Source: Xanthostigma xanthostigma (taxonomy: Eukaryota; Arthropoda; Insecta; Raphidioptera; Raphidiidae). Taken from it: DNA of 64,000 nt. A model generated the notes under the pieces. The model did not search any database and was not told the DNA's origin. It saw only the letters and a list, made by a program, of their open reading frames with translations. The stretch spans positions 12,480,001-12,544,000 of the forward strand of contig OY754469.1 in NCBI GenBank assembly GCA_963575645.1, written 5' to 3'. The position numbers and the translations under genes are program-made. Positions 1-11,521 of the stretch are shown in pieces; the stretch's first letter is position 1; the number at the start of each line of letters is the position of its first letter.

Positions 1-237
1 GTGTAAAATGGCCGTAACGCATTAAAATTGAACCATTGGCGTGCATTTCTCTAGCAAAGTTTGCATAATCAAAAACATGATGCACGATTTAAAATCGTTT
101 CTTTGACGACGCTAACAAGCGAAACGCATTGACGTTTAATTTTAAATACGGTCTAAACTCTATATAGCGAACCCTAATTTAACTAAACACCCCTTAAAAA
201 GTAGAAATTGCTAAGGTTTGTTTGGTTTACATTATTA

Positions 238-555
238 TATTACGCGCCACGAATCTAAAAGGCTCGGAAGTTAGATGCGAATGCAGGCTTACGCTTGTAC
301 AGTCTGTTGAAAAACTACAAACTCGCAACTCAACAAAACTAGCATATCAATAACAACTTGACAATAGCGTACTCGACTGTACTTTAAAGCAGGAAAGCGA
401 CAAGTGACAGAGGCAAAGATCGCGGTCAATTACCGACGAGCGCACGTTCCGTGCAGGAAGCTGGGAGGTGGTGGGAGTCTCAACGGCTCTAAAATGTGCC
501 TTTGCGACGCTGTTTGTGAAAACTTCCGAATCTTTTAGATCCGTGGCGCGTATTG
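238..555. mobile_element. MITE family A, copy 1 (TA target)
   Basis: About 318 bp with terminal inverted repeats related to TAATACGCGCCACGAATC, flanked by TA on both sides. The termini continue inward with a CTAAAAGG..CGGAAGTT block. Two further copies lie at 18568-18890 and 50074-50396. This copy has one mismatch at each tip. No transposase frame is inside; open frames in it are shadows repeated in the other copies. The TA target suggests Tc1/mariner-type mobilisation, by inference only. Confidence 0.75.
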
Positions 556-1164
556 TACCCATATATTGAAACAGCGTAACAACTACTCTCAATAGCGAAA
601 CAATACGTCATTATTTAGATCCCAACAATGGGATTCTTAGAAATGTGTTCATTTGCTTATTGAAAAATAGATACAATTAAAATACTGGGAAAGTAAAAAT
701 TAAAAAACGACAAACAAAGTTAACATATTATAATTTTGTACCTAATGTCATTTTTTTTTTCAATTATTTAGTCAAAATTATTACCGCTTATTCATAAAAT
801 TATATTTCTCTCTGTTTAACGAAAACTCTTTATATAACGCATTAAAATACCCTGTCCCTTTTGAAACTAGATATTTAAAGAATAATAATAATAATGTGTT
901 TAACGTCCGTTTCTCGATTTTATGTCATAACAGACGCCATTCGCACCATTACTATTTTTTCCATCTATCATACTTCCCATTTTTTAACTTCCCCTTAATT
1001 AATAGCAATGGGCGAATTAAGGAATTTCCGGACATTAAGATAAGGCAGGCACATTTTGTGCATAGGAGTTTGACAGGTAATCGGCCGTGGACTTGAATAA
1101 GGAACCATCTCGATATTTATCTGGAATTATTGAAGGAAACCATAGAAAACCTTAACAAGATAGC
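556..1164. other. Unassigned AT-rich stretch
   Basis: Simple AT-rich DNA with a short ATA run near 880. No splice-bounded exon, repeat terminus or coding relic was recognised. Confidence 0.4.
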
Positions 1165-1275
1165 CGGTACAGGAATTGCCGTTTATCGGCGAGAGGCAGC
1201 AGGAAACCTCCACCGGGATTCGAACTCGGTACCGCCCGAATCTAGTGCCCCACCCTGCTCGGTGTATTTAAAGAA
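1165..1275 (-). repeat. tRNA-like SINE head, degenerate
   Basis: Read on the minus strand, a GAGTTCGAATCCCGG block near 1216-1232 matches a pol III B box. Upstream of it is a GAGCAGGGTGGGGCACTAGA block that could be a worn A-box region. The fold is not a functional tRNA. It is probably a tRNA-derived SINE head; no tail was identified. Confidence 0.4.
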
Positions 1276-2892
1276 TATATCAAAGAACGAATGTATAATG
1301 AATTTGAATTAATAATATTTGTGATATAGGTATTTAAAATATGCGTATAAGAAGAAAGGAAACGAATGGAATGAATAATATCCGAATATTATTAAAATAC
1401 GCCGTTGTCAAATATTCCAGTTGTGCTCGTGACAATAATTATTTTTATCGATGTACCTATTCAATTTGTAACCAGTTTTAACAAATTATTTATTAATAAA
1501 TATGATTTGCTATAGTAATTATCAATTTTAATAGAACTATACATAGTTTATAAATAGATATTAATTTAAATTATGGTTTTAAACTCAATTGGATGTGTAC
1601 AAATGACTATTATATATGATACAGACATTGTTTAAGACATATTACACCCGCAATTTGCATCTAAATTAAGACAATTTAATTATTACATTCTTTTAAAGGG
1701 ACATTATAATAAAGTGGCAATGCCGGATTTAGATGTCTGGAGGCCTCGAGGCAACAAAGGAGTGCAGGTCCCCTTCAAGATGGGTAGTAAATTGCAAGTG
1801 CTTATCAGGGCCATTTGACATTTTGATATTTTACTGATTGCCTGATTGGAGTGAACAAATATAGATCGATGATTTCTGTTAATATTTAATATAATCATGT
1901 TTGTACAAAGTACTGTAGGTAAAGGTAAAACGCGAAAAAAAATATCAAAGGAGAAGTTGTTTACTAGTGTGATTTTTTCCCCTCGAAGTCTCTATTGTGG
2001 GTGCCCCTCTTTAAAGTGGTCTCGTTTTTATTTAAATATAAATTATTTTTGATAATAAAAAACTTCAGTTTAATGAGTAACTAATTTGTTTCGAAGAATT
2101 TAATAATTCACCGCCGTAACTGGGGTCTTGCAACCGGGACCCACGCCAGGGGCGTGTACCCGGGAGGGCGCAATCAGCATACGATTGTGATTGTTTTAAT
2201 TGAAAACAGACCAACAAAATTTCCAAGGCACGAAATACGTAATCTTTTTTTTTAATTAAGTGCTTTCCTACAATAGCAGAAAAAGTATGCATGAGACTCT
2301 CGCGCGTTAGAAGTGAAAGTTCTTAGGTTCTAGTTGACGATTTTATTATTTCTGGATTAGGAAATTGTTGTGAGGAATTTGTTACTGTGGCTGCGCTATG
2401 CGTATTAGTAGAGTGCATGTGAGGCTTTGACAGAGAGAGTAGAAACGATTGTCTCACTCTTTCCTTCCTTTCAATTGCCGATTGAAGTCCGAGAAGGGGA
2501 AGCGATTCACTTTTAATCTGACCCAGGTCAATCTACCCCACTAGCGCAGCTAAACAAGTTTCATTTGAAAAAAAAACAGACTAATTTGTTGAATGACTAA
2601 ACAGGGAATCAGAAAAGTTTTTGAGTAAAAAACATGATTCACTTATTTTTTGCAGGTAAAATATTTGACCATAAACGATAAGTTTTTGTCAAAAGTGTAA
2701 CGTAAGAAGTTAAATATTAATCAATAAATGGTAATAGTAGAAAAAGAAGCTTATCAATTTGTTCTTTGATTTATTTTTCAGAAGTAAACACAAACAGTGA
2801 ACTGGCAGAGCATTTCTTAATTCTTTATAAATAGTACGCGACCCGCCATCTTTGAAAGAAGCAGCATTATTATGTCATATTATGTAACTGAC
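1276..2892. other. Unassigned stretch with a GC-rich repeat end
   Basis: Mostly unremarkable AT-rich sequence. Around 2110-2180 there is a GC-rich block (GGTCTTGCAACCGGGACC, then GGGCGTGTACCC) that resembles a block at 22755-22810, so it is probably the end of a dispersed element. An acceptor-like TTTATTTTTCAG at 2770-2781 precedes a short open stretch, too weak to call an exon. Confidence 0.4.
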
Positions 2893-2896
2893 TTAA

Positions 2897-3791
2897 GGAC
2901 GTAGTCCTATGTTCAGGCTCGTTTTCAACCGTTATTTCAGAATTTTTTTTAATATCAAAATAATGTACGATGTTTTCAATTTTGTTACATGTTTTTACTG
3001 ACATCGTAAACTAAGAAAAAAAAATTTTTTTTGCTTAATTTTACGCCATTTTATAATTGTTTTTTAACCTAAAGTAGACAACTTTAAATGGAGGTAGGTG
3101 GGTTGCGCGGGTGATAACGTCACTTGGAGTCAACTGAATTATAAAAATTAAATTGGTTATTGTTTCGTAGGCTTGTGACTCTATCCCGTACTAGAAATAA
3201 ACATTTTTATTGATAAATAACAAAATGGCGGGTTTTAGAAAAAAAACAACGAGAAAATCGTGATTTTTTCGTTGAAAATCGGTTAAAAAAAATAGAAATA
3301 ATTTTTATAATTAAGTAATTCTAGTACCGGACGGAGCTATTGTTGTGTAGAATACCCTGTACAAAACTGAAAGCAATCGGTTGTATACAAATGTTTCAAT
3401 CACCCGCGCCGCTTAGAAAAACGTAGCTTGAGAAAAACGCGTTTAAAGTTTTAATTTCAGATTTCTTACAAGAAAATAAAAATGAATATTTACACTAATC
3501 AGCTATGCCTGGTGTATAGTAAACCTTCCGTTTCTTCAAAGGCATCATTTTCTGCTAATTTGTTTGCTCTACTCTGCGAGAGTATAAGGGTAACGTGATA
3601 ACAATTGAGAGGTAAGAGCAGGTAAGAGTCTTACCGTAAGACCGTTGCTGCTCTCGACTATATGCTATAGCTTTGTAAATATTTAATATTTCGGTCTAAA
3701 ATTTTTACAGTATTTTCTCAATATATTATACTTACTAAAAATGTAAATAAAATAAATCGTTTTTTCAAAACCCGAACACCAGACTACGTCC
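2897..3791. mobile_element. TTAA-flanked inverted-repeat element
   Basis: About 895 bp bounded by TTAA at 2893-2896 and 3792-3795. Ends are GGACGTAGTCC on the left and, reversed, GGACGTAGTCTGG on the right; the similarity decays inward. TTAA duplication is the piggyBac signature, but the tips do not show the usual CCC start, so family assignment is inference. No transposase frame is present. It lies in the intron downstream of the minus-strand exon at 4026-4108. Confidence 0.65.
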
Positions 3792-4025
3792 TTAAATACC
3801 TACGGTATTTTATTCATTTCTAACTGGCATCTTTTCATTTCAAAATATAATTACATACTTAATATAAACTAGTTCAAATGTCATGCAGATTCTTTTATAC
3901 TTCGTTTTACATTCATTCTTCAACTTGAGTAGGTATTTACATTTCGAAATATTATAAATAGGTACATACCAAATAAAAACCGTTTCAAATATAAAAATTC
4001 TCATATTATTGTACACAGAACTCAC

Positions 4026-4108
4026 CGTCAGTCTGGGACACTAAGTCGAAAATATCTTCTAGGTAAGCATAATGATTGCAATTTGAAACATCGTTTGGCA
4101 ACTTCCTC
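4026..4108 (-). CDS. Host-gene internal exon (second of two seen), protein unknown
   Basis: Read on the minus strand, a pyrimidine-rich acceptor (TTTTTTTCTTTTTTCAG) precedes 83 bases that end at a strong donor, GTGAGT. Two of three frames contain stops. The open frame uses one leading base, 27 codons and one trailing base, giving RKLPNDVSNCNHY followed by AYLEDIFDLVSQTD. The amino-acid mix looks like real protein rather than translated AT-rich noise. The leading single base fits the two-base end of the exon at 32515-32594, so both can belong to one transcript. I do not recognise the family. No preceding or following exon in the same phase was found in the remaining 4 kb. What is seen is splice sites and frame; membership in a gene is inference. 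Confidence 0.55.
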
Positions 4109-4435
4109 CTGAAAAAAGAAAAAAACTAATATTAGTACATCTGTGAAAAAGGTTTTTTAAGCAGTTATTACCGTCATTTAGAACGGTAACACTTTTTTAT
4201 AAAAAAAATGAACCGTCTTTAAAAAACGTTTCATATTAAATTAGCGCTTCCGTTAAAATTTAATTATTTTTCTTCTTTCAGTGAATTTTTTGAAGGCGGC
4301 TCAATTTTTTTTAGAAAGTTTTATTTTTCACTTTTTAGAGGTTTAGAGCGCGTTTTCAAATTGACTTCTTTTGTTGATATTTGCTTCGAAAATTAAAAAA
4401 AAACTAAACCGAATTAGGTAAAAACCATTGTTTAA
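4109..4435. other. Intron-like AT-rich stretch
   Basis: Between the minus-strand acceptor and the next inverted-repeat element. Contains runs of A and T and no recognised feature. Presumed intron of the minus-strand gene. Confidence 0.35.
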
Positions 4436-5553
4436 AGGCCGCTGCACACGAGGCTGGATTTGGCTACTAGGCTTCAAGCGTACTGTGGCACTGGATTTTG
4501 TGATGGCTTTTATGTGCTCGCTTCACACGATGCGTGTTTTAAAGCTGGCTTTGTAGATGGGTTTGGTGCGCGCGCAGTGGCAGTTTGAATGTTAAGAGGA
4601 GATATCCGCCTAAGAACCGGAAAAGAAGGTCATTTTTATAATTTTTTTCAAGGAAAACTATGTGAACTTTTGGATTTGGAGTTTTACTATCTAAAAGTAT
4701 ACACATTCAGAAATATGTTTATTTTTTTTATTTAAAAATATCACAAAATTGGCAAGATTATTGTATGATCTTTGGAGTGCTGTAAAAAGATCGGTACCGA
4801 CTGGCGTTTTTTCAAAAATCATCTAAAACAAAAAAAAAAACATGAATATTTTTAAATTAGATACTATAATCTAGTACTTGTCATATATATCTATTTAATA
4901 CAAAATGGCGGATGTTTGAACATAAATAGCGATTTTTGGACCAAAATTTAATTATTATTTTGCCTATAAAACAAAAACTAAGTAACCAAAAAAAAATATA
5001 CTATGACAAGTACTACTAGATTATAGTATCTAATTTAATAATATTCATGTTTTTTTTTGTTTTAGATGATTTTTGAAGAAATGCCAGCGGGTACCGATCT
5101 TTTTACGGCGCTCCAAAGATCATACAATAATTTGTCAATTTTTAATATTTTTAAATAAAAAAAATAAACGTAATATTTCTGAATGTGTATACTTTTAGAT
5201 AGTAAAACTCCAAATCCAAAAATTCACATAGTCTTCCTTAAAAAAATTAACAAAAATGACCTTCTTTTCCGGCTCCCAGGTGGATATCTCCCCTTAACAA
5301 AAGTGAACGTTTACTGTCCCTGAACAGTACACACCCTATAACGCCATGTTTTCCTATGTCGCCCACGTGACAAGATAGTGTTTCCTGATTGGCTCTTGTT
5401 CAAAACAAGCAGATAAACAAGCATGAAAAATAGCCCCGGTTCTAATTTTGAAATCCATCTTGAGATCATTTTCATCTTCGCAGCCAGAGCGCCAGGAAGA
5501 ACAAGTCCCAGCAGTGATGCCAGCGGAAAAACTAGCCTCGTGTGCAGCGGCCT
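4436..5553. mobile_element. Inverted-repeat element hosting a nested element
   Basis: A 20-bp perfect terminal repeat, AGGCCGCTGCACACGAGGCT, occurs at 4436-4455 and, reversed, at 5534-5553. Left-end sequence continues to about 4590; right-end sequence from 5299. The middle is occupied by the TTAA element at 4596-5293. A relic of the same family (CGTGTGAAGTGAGCACATAA and AGCGTCGTGGGCAGTGGCC blocks) is at 15093-15210. No coding content was recognised. Confidence 0.65.
4596..5293. mobile_element. Nested TTAA-flanked fold-back element
   Basis: Bounded by TTAA at 4592-4595 and 5294-5297. Long inverted arms of about 290 bp start with GAGGAGATATCCGCC on the left and, reversed, GGGGAGATATCCACC on the right. 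The arms include GGAAAAGAAGGTCATTTTT and GATCGGTACCGA blocks and enclose a loop of about 120 bp near 4890-5010. It interrupts the element at 4436-5553, so it is the younger of the two. Non-autonomous; piggyBac-type movement is suggested only by TTAA. Confidence 0.7.
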
Positions 5554-5885
5554 AAAAAGTTCGAATCGTTTAGCCCCTCGAGTTATTAAGGATGAACAAA
5601 CATAAAAAAAAATACTTTACACGTCGAATTAATAATCGCCTTTATTTGAAGTCGATAAAAAAATATGACGGTGTCAAAGACAAATCCTTATTTTGCAAAT
5701 AACCACTACGCCAATGAAGGGTTTAACTTGAAGTACCCAACATTAATTTTGAACACCCTACTATCACTCAGAGGGGAGAGTTTATGCATAGTTCATAACG
5801 ATAACATGTGTGCTCAGATTTGGAACACTGCAGCATTATATGTGCAGCCACAAGACGACGTGGTTTATGTCGAATTTTTATTTTT
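5554..5885. other. Unassigned stretch
   Basis: No repeat terminus or exon recognised. An open frame runs across 5665-5964 but continues into the neighbouring repeat and palindrome, so it is not taken as a gene. Confidence 0.35.
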
Positions 5886-5916
5886 AAGGTACCGTACCTC
5901 AAAAGGAAATATGGGT

Positions 5917-6196
5917 AGTTTAAAAAAAACTAAAAAACACGCTTTATATCGAACTAAAAAGTAAAAAATATTTTTTTTAAAATAAGCTTAAAACAATAAT
6001 GAATAAAAAATACTAGTATTATTGTGAAAAAAGCGTGGAGGCGCTTTGTTCCACATTTTCGTACATCGAGCGCCCCACGCTTTTTTCACAATAATACTTG
6101 CATTTTTTATTAATTATTGTTTTAAGCTTATTTTAAAAAAAATATTTTTTACTTTTTAGTTCGATATAAAGCGTGCTTTTTAGTTTTTTTTTAAAG
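5917..6196. repeat. Palindromic core, copy 1
   Basis: Near-perfect inverted repeat with arms of about 130 bp containing ACACGCTTTATAT, ACTAAAAAGTAAAAAATA and ATACTAGTATTATTGTGAAA. The apex reads GGCGCTTTGTTCCAC then ATTTTCGTACATCGAGCGCC. The same core is found at 31591-31880, 35480-35735 and 37815-38050. Here it is followed by an A/T-rich spacer, a tRNA-like segment and a terminal TTAATATAAAGCGTGT. It splits the surrounding dispersed repeat between GGAAAT and AAGAACCC. Confidence 0.7.
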
Positions 6197-6247
6197 TATA
6201 TTTATTTTTCACTTTTTAGTTCGATTTATTGTCAACAACTTTTTTTT

Positions 6248-6335
6248 CGGCGTGGACGGGATTAGAACCCACGATCCGTGATTCCGAGAGTTGACGTCAG
6301 CGAAGACCCGTGCCTTAGACCGCACGGCTAACCAC
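6248..6335 (-). repeat. tRNA-Leu-like SINE segment, copy 1
   Basis: On the minus strand the D-arm-like GCCGTGCGGTCTAAGGC and the B-box-like GTGGGTTCTAATCCC are separated as in a tRNA with a long variable arm, the Leu type. The 5' and 3' acceptor strands do not pair, and no clear anticodon stem forms, so this is not a working tRNA gene. A near-identical segment sits in the same relative place at 31984-32070. It is probably a tRNA-derived promoter or SINE head captured in the palindromic element. Confidence 0.6.
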
Positions 6336-7935
6336 TGTAGTTACAGTGCTGGCATATTAAACTACAGTAATAAACCACTTGCTGTAGTCCAAACGAAGGT
6401 TACAAACAAACATACATACATATAAACTTACAAGTGAAGTTAATATAAAGCGTGTAAAAAAGAACCCTTATAGGATCACTTCGTTGTACATCTGTCTGTT
6501 AATACCTTTTTTCTCAGGAACGCGTGGAGGTATCAAGTTGAAATTAATATCAAATACTCAAATCTGCAATCCCTTGGAGCTGTGAAAAAAACATACTTCT
6601 AAGTCAACGCAGTCAGAAGATACGGCCGTTAATGCCGCATATTTTGACACTCGCAAAGGAATCAATACCTATAGGGTACTTCCCGTTGACCTAGAATAAT
6701 GAATTTTTTGAAATTTGGCAAGAAGCAATGTCTTATATAGCAAAAGTAAAGGGAAAAATCCGGAAACCGTGAATTTATAAAATTTACAAAAAAAAATGTT
6801 TTTAAACCGCAACAATATGCTACGCACGTACACGTTCTGATACAAAACAAGCGATCGCTACCGGTGCGTTTATAAAGCACAATATGAGAACTCTCGCAAA
6901 CAACACGGTACGACGACTAGGCTATTAGATATAGCCACGAGTTACAATATACAGTTCAGTAGTCCATCTGAACTCATAGTGTAACGATCCCGTTCCAAAA
7001 AAAAAATCTATATACGTAGCTCGTCGTTTGTCTAGGGGGAAACGGGCCGCACAAAGAATTTTCACTTGTTTATGATTATAAAAAAGAACACAATTTGAAA
7101 TATTGCTCGTTGAGCGTTTATTTAATTTTTATCAAATTTCACAGTTTATTTTTTTATTTTACAAAATATAGTATAGAATCAAAAAAAAAAAACGAAATTA
7201 ATGTATCAGACATCAAAAAAAATAAAAATAAAGAAAACAGGTATTTGTGTGTGTGTGTCGGGGAATGGGAAGTCTAAACTCGAAAGAATCCGAAGTTTAG
7301 ACGGAAAAACGGGAGACGACAGCCTCTAGGATCAATTCCGTAGAGAAACTGTCGTTGCAGGTATTGGTAAAGTATTCAGGATAAGTTACTGTCGACAAGA
7401 CGAGTAACTGTATGCGTATGTGTGTGTGTGTAAAAAATACAAACCAGGCACTATAATAACACAAAATAAAAAGAAATTTGAGTAAAAAAAACAAATTAAA
7501 GAAAACACTTAAAAAAAATTCCAAAACAAAAATATGATTGCGCTTCAAAATGCTAACGATGACTGCCTCTCTCATCCGGCACAGAACACTTTTATATCTC
7601 ATCAATTATTACCTAATAATAAAAAAAAGTTAAAGAATGGCATTACATAATTTTTTTTTTTTTAAATAATTACAAAACTAAAATAGATATCTGCTCTTTT
7701 AAAATAAAAAAAATAATATTTCAAAATTACTGTAGCGTACATTCCGTATCGCTACAATAGCAATAGTTGGCAAACTGTCCGCGATGTTTGTCGATGTATG
7801 AGGACAACAATTTTCCAACGGCTATGCGGGAAAAATCTTCGAGAATCGATATCCGTGATGAAAGAATTATTTACATATTTATACAAGTTTGTACGGAATC
7901 TTATGTGCGTGAGTACAGCTCGCACTTGACCGTTT

Positions 7936-9018
7936 ATAATTGAAGTGAAATTTTTTTAGCGACGTATCTGTTTGAAATTTTCAATAACGTTAAAAGAATC
8001 TGTATTTTAATCAGTTTTTTCGAAAACGGCGAATGCATCGAAATAAGTGTCTGTTCTTCATGATTATTATCAGACATAAGCGATGTTATTTTTCGACCAC
8101 ATATATAAATATATTGTTCAGTGTACAATGTCTTGTTAACTAGAATAGGTACTGGAGCTATAAATTAACGAAGCTCTGCATTTCTGTTTCTTGTTTGTAA
8201 TTTCCATTGTAATCTGGACTAAGAAGATTTGTTATACAGGCGTGTCTATTTATTTGATTTAACTATACTGGATGTAATTTTAAGTTTGACCTCTGCTATT
8301 TGTCTTGTCTTTTAGAAATCTGCTTTCCAAATATCAGGAATAATCGCAGATTTATCTAGTGTACGACGTTTCGTCTATAGCTTTAGACTTTTTCAAGTAC
8401 ATACAGAAAATTAAATAACAATAATTATGTAAATCATATTAATACGTTATAAGGTTAAGATGTTTGCCTCCCTTTTTAGAAAAAACCACACAATTTCTCC
8501 ACATAAATTATATATCATTTTACAGATAATTGCTTGCTCTACTGACATCGACAACTAAAAAATTTATTATTGCTTTTGTTTTTGTAAATTAATTAAATAT
8601 TAAAATTACATTAAGACACAATACAGCAACGCTGAACAACGTCTGCCATCTGACGGCTTTAATTTTGAAACAGCGAGCAACGCTGAACAACGTCACAGCA
8701 ATGCTGCATGATGCCATCTAACGGCTTAGCTCAACGCTTTTGCTACTTGCGCCTCTATATGACAATTTTAGTAAAATATTTTTTCGATCTGTCATCTGAG
8801 CTTCATATTGTAATACAACAAAAAGAAGAACGTTATAAGCAGTGTGCAAAATTAGAAACGAATTGAATACCTGCAATCATATTTAAAAAATAATTTTGTA
8901 AAGTGATAATTATTATACTTATTTAGTGCGAATAATTCGCACAGGTCACACTAGTCAACATTAATTACTAACTTTACAAACTTTCATATCATCCAAAATT
9001 ATTTTATTCATCATTATA
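7936..9018. other. Unassigned stretch with short direct repeat and hairpin
   Basis: Mostly AT-rich. A block with GCAACGCTGAACAACGTC and CCATCT.ACGGCTT occurs twice at about 8627-8663 and 8678-8728. At 8361-8397 the minus strand has a hairpin (GTCTA/TAGAC) followed by GAAACGTCG, a degenerate member of the hairpin motif described at 23506-23536. Confidence 0.4.
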
Positions 9019-9332
9019 GGCAACCTGCGGCTCGCGAGCCGCACGCGTCTCTTTTGATGTAAAGTTGCGGCTCTCCAGATCCATACGCAACAAGTAATTA
9101 TTTTATTATAAAAACCCTTAAAAATCGTCCAATCGATCCATGATTGAGTACCATGTCTATCTCTCAGCCATTTCCATTCGCGTCTCACTCGCACCGCCCC
9201 CGTCGCTACGTGTCGTCCTCGGATATAATATATTATACTTATATAAGCAAATGTATGGCTCTTTAAAAACTGGGAAATTTTTTGTAAATTGTAACTTTCG
9301 GCTCTTCCGTCTCAAAAGATTGTCGACCCCTG
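9019..9332. mobile_element. hAT-like MITE, left tip missing
   Basis: The left part reads GGCAACCTGCGGCTCGCGAG and the right end is GATTGTCGACCCCTG, matching the common hAT terminus CAGGGGTCGRCAA in reverse. About 314 bp, no coding content. The left tip appears truncated by about 8 bases, so the target duplication cannot be verified. Confidence 0.55.
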
Positions 9333-9337
9333 TTCTA

Positions 9338-9500
9338 GGCGATATATTAGTATAGTGGCTAGTGTGCTAGTCTCTCAACCAGACTTCGAGGGCTCGTTTT
9401 AATCAACTTGCAATTTAAGGACACTGTTATAGATAACTGTAAGAGACGCTGATGACCTCAGTTGTTGAGCGTCTATAATTTACAATCAATCAATAACTGT
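9338..9500 (+). repeat. tRNA-derived SINE copy
   Basis: Starts with TAGTATAGTGGCTAGTGTGC (A-box-like) and has a worn B box GAGGGCTCGTTTTAATC. The body ends with GACGCTGATGACCTCAG, TTGTTGAGCGTC and a CAATCAATCAATAA tail. The 3' part recurs on the minus strand at 31188-31230. About 160 bp. Confidence 0.6.
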
Positions 9501-10525
9501 AGGATCGCTCAGGACGCCAGACCTGGAGGGGCGGCAGAAGGCTAGATTTATTTTAATCACGGGGAAAAAAATCGTTTTCAAAGTCCAAAGTGTTACAACA
9601 AACGATTTATTTCATTCTATCAATTCCTGTGATTTTCCAATTCTTATTCAACAAATGGACATGACTACTACAAATTCTATCAATTATGGCAATTCGTGAT
9701 CTATTCAATTTTTGCAAAGCGATATTCCAAAAAATTTTTGCTAATGGACTCCATAAAGGGCTCTCATAGATAAGTTAATTTGGGAATTGTTCCTTGGCCA
9801 AACCGCTGAGCCAATTGCGATGAAATTTAACGGCCAGCTGTATGTGGCTTGCTCATACAAAATCTTTATGTTTTTGCACAAGACAACAAAATTAGAGTCT
9901 TGCTTGAATTTACGGATTTTATAATCAATTATATCAATTGTACACACTGCAGATTACACGCGGACAATGTCGCGGATAAAAGATAGTAGTCCATAAAATG
10001 TACAACAAGATAATTATATTATCTACGTTAAATTAGTACATAACTGCAAAGTCTATCAAGTTTAAATTAATATTCAGCTCTTTCTTGGTGGCGCAGCGTC
10101 ATTATCTAGCGTTGCTATCAAGAGAGTTAACTATCGTTTAACGACTTAAAAAAGTTTCATAATATATATTATATACAGCAGGTATAGGCGTATACACTCA
10201 AAAATTCAAAGTTATAATTGCTTTTCTTACATTTTACTTAAATAATTTACTGAATTTTAGTTCACTGAACAATTTCGAAAATAATAATTTAAATTTTAAA
10301 TTAAGCAGAATATATTGTACGAATCGAATCGATCTCAAGAGCAAAGTTTTTGTATCGATTCGCTTGATTTGGGTAACGGAATAAGGTCATATAATAGATG
10401 TGCATATTTCTTTACATATTATTAAATAAATATACATACAGGGTGGTAAAAAAAGACACTTGACTTTTGGTTATCAGTTATATCTAAACTCATATAGTTC
10501 TGACTTTGAAATCTTTTGGTTGACA
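9501..10525. other. Unassigned AT-rich stretch
   Basis: No terminus, exon or coding relic recognised. A short GC-richer block (CAGGACGCCAGACCTGGAGG) at 9511-9530 may be an old element edge. Confidence 0.35.
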
Positions 10526-10612
10526 TTAAATGTTCAAATAAATGAAATTGTCGACCAATTTTTTTCAGACTATATATTGACACAAATAAAATTATAAATC
10601 AATAAAACAGAC
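10526..10612 (-). repeat. Fragment of the CGACCAATTTTTTTCAGAC repeat
   Basis: Shares TTCAAATAAATGAAATTGTC, CGACCAATTTTTTTCAGAC and TATATTGACACAAATAAAAT with sequences at 23545-23651 (opposite strand), 30918-31000 and 39897-40085. In the 23473-23651 copy this repeat is bounded by a 14-bp target duplication and contains the GAAACG hairpin motif. Orientation is relative to that copy. Confidence 0.5.
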
Positions 10613-10697
10613 TACAATAAAAGAACACCAAAGCAATCATAAATTACTTCCTGATAAGCATAATGTCGTAACTAAGCATAAAATTGAATACGACCAT

Positions 10698-11143
10698 AAG
10701 ATTGAATATGCGTCTGTTGTATGGAGCCCATATTATTTTAACAAAATATAAGTCGCATTGAATCTATCCAAAACAGATTTCTAAGAACTGTCAATTGGAA
10801 ATTCAATTTACAATTAACATACGAAAGTAGACTATCTTTAATGAAACTACAAACTCTTGAAGTTAGAAGGAAAATTTCTGATATGTGTTGTCTACATAAA
10901 ATTATAAACGGTACAATTAATTCACCCGGCTTACTAGCGAAATTTTATTTATATGCTTCAATCTACCACACTAGGAATAGAGATCTATTTTATTTGTCCT
11001 CAGTCACGACCAATTATGCCTTTAACTCTCCGCTTTTCAGAATGGCGTACATTTTCAACGATATCAACAATAGAACGGATATTGATATTTTTGGGGATAC
11101 TCTAAAAAATTTTAAAAGACAAATTTCTGTTTTTTTGAAGTGA
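10698..11143 (+). pseudogene. LINE reverse transcriptase C-terminus, 5'-truncated, frameshifted
   Basis: An IEYASVVWSPYYFNK stretch is followed, after a one-base frameshift near 10745, by ISRIESIQNRFLR and an uninterrupted tail to a TGA. The order (xEYASVVWSP, then IExIQxRFLR, then RRKISDM..LHKIINGTINSP, then R..YxFNSPLFRM) is the normal C-terminal region of Jockey/CR1-type non-LTR reverse transcriptases. The catalytic palm with YADD lies upstream in the family and is absent, as expected of a 5'-truncated insertion. The last 100 codons (10841-11143) are intact. A/T-rich 3' UTR-like sequence follows to about 11280. Family level beyond Jockey/CR1-like is not assigned. Confidence 0.75.
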
Positions 11144-11280
11144 AAATTATATCTTTTCGATTCTCTAAGTTATTTATTGAATTATGTTTCTTATTTTATT
11201 GTTTTTTTTTCTTTCTTTTATATATATATTTTGTAAAGCATAGTGTTGCAAATGTATAATAATTATTGTATTATTGAGAG

Positions 11281-11484
11281 CAGGCTTGTTATTGGACACT
11301 CATACACAAATATGCTAAGACTACATACGGACCAAATTTCTATGGTGTAAAATTTTTTAATAAATTGCCATTGGAAATAAGAACTTTAGAAACAAAATAT
11401 TTTAAAAGAAATGTGAAAAAATTGTTATTAGAAAATTGTTTCTACAGCATAAAGGAATTCCTTGACTGTCAGAATGTACATTAA
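11281..11484 (+). pseudogene. Second LINE C-terminus with ATT tail
   Basis: One frame ending at TAA contains KYAKTTYGPNFYGVKFFNKLP, then a FKRNVKKLLLE block and YSIKEFL, the typical last 60 residues of Jockey/CR1-like reverse transcriptases. The 3' end is GACAATAAATTATTATTATT, a common LINE tail, ending near 11521. It directly follows the relic at 10698-11143 but belongs to a different copy. Upstream coding parts are missing. Confidence 0.7.
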
Positions 11485-11521
11485 TTATGTAGAAATGACA
11501 ATAAATTATTATTATTATTAT

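Larger units (their letters stand above)
5886..7935 (+). repeat. Long lepidopteran dispersed repeat, interrupted
   Basis: Begins with AAGGTACCGTACCTCAAAAG and resumes after an insertion with AAGAACCCTTATAGGATCAC at about 6460. It carries the GGAAACCGTGAATTTATAAA block at 6761-6780 and ends near 7930 with a worn GTACGGAATC..GCTCGCACTTGACCG tail. Blocks at 6796-6960 recur at 57085-57290 in another copy. About 7000-7700 is AT-rich with a TG run near 7246 and 7421 and looks like extra inserted DNA. This is a widespread lepidopteran repeat type; its class is not settled here. Confidence 0.55.

Noticed and set aside
5665..5964. 99-codon open frame on the plus strand
   Set aside because: It has no domain, no splice context, and its last third lies in a dispersed repeat and the palindromic element.
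7297..7605. 102-codon minus-strand frame
   Set aside because: Translation of A/T runs and TG repeats; low complexity.
9019..9026. TTATAGGC / TTCTAGGC as the 8-bp duplication of the hAT MITE at 9019-9332
   Set aside because: The left GGC belongs to the element's own consensus, so the match is partly circular and the left tip is missing.
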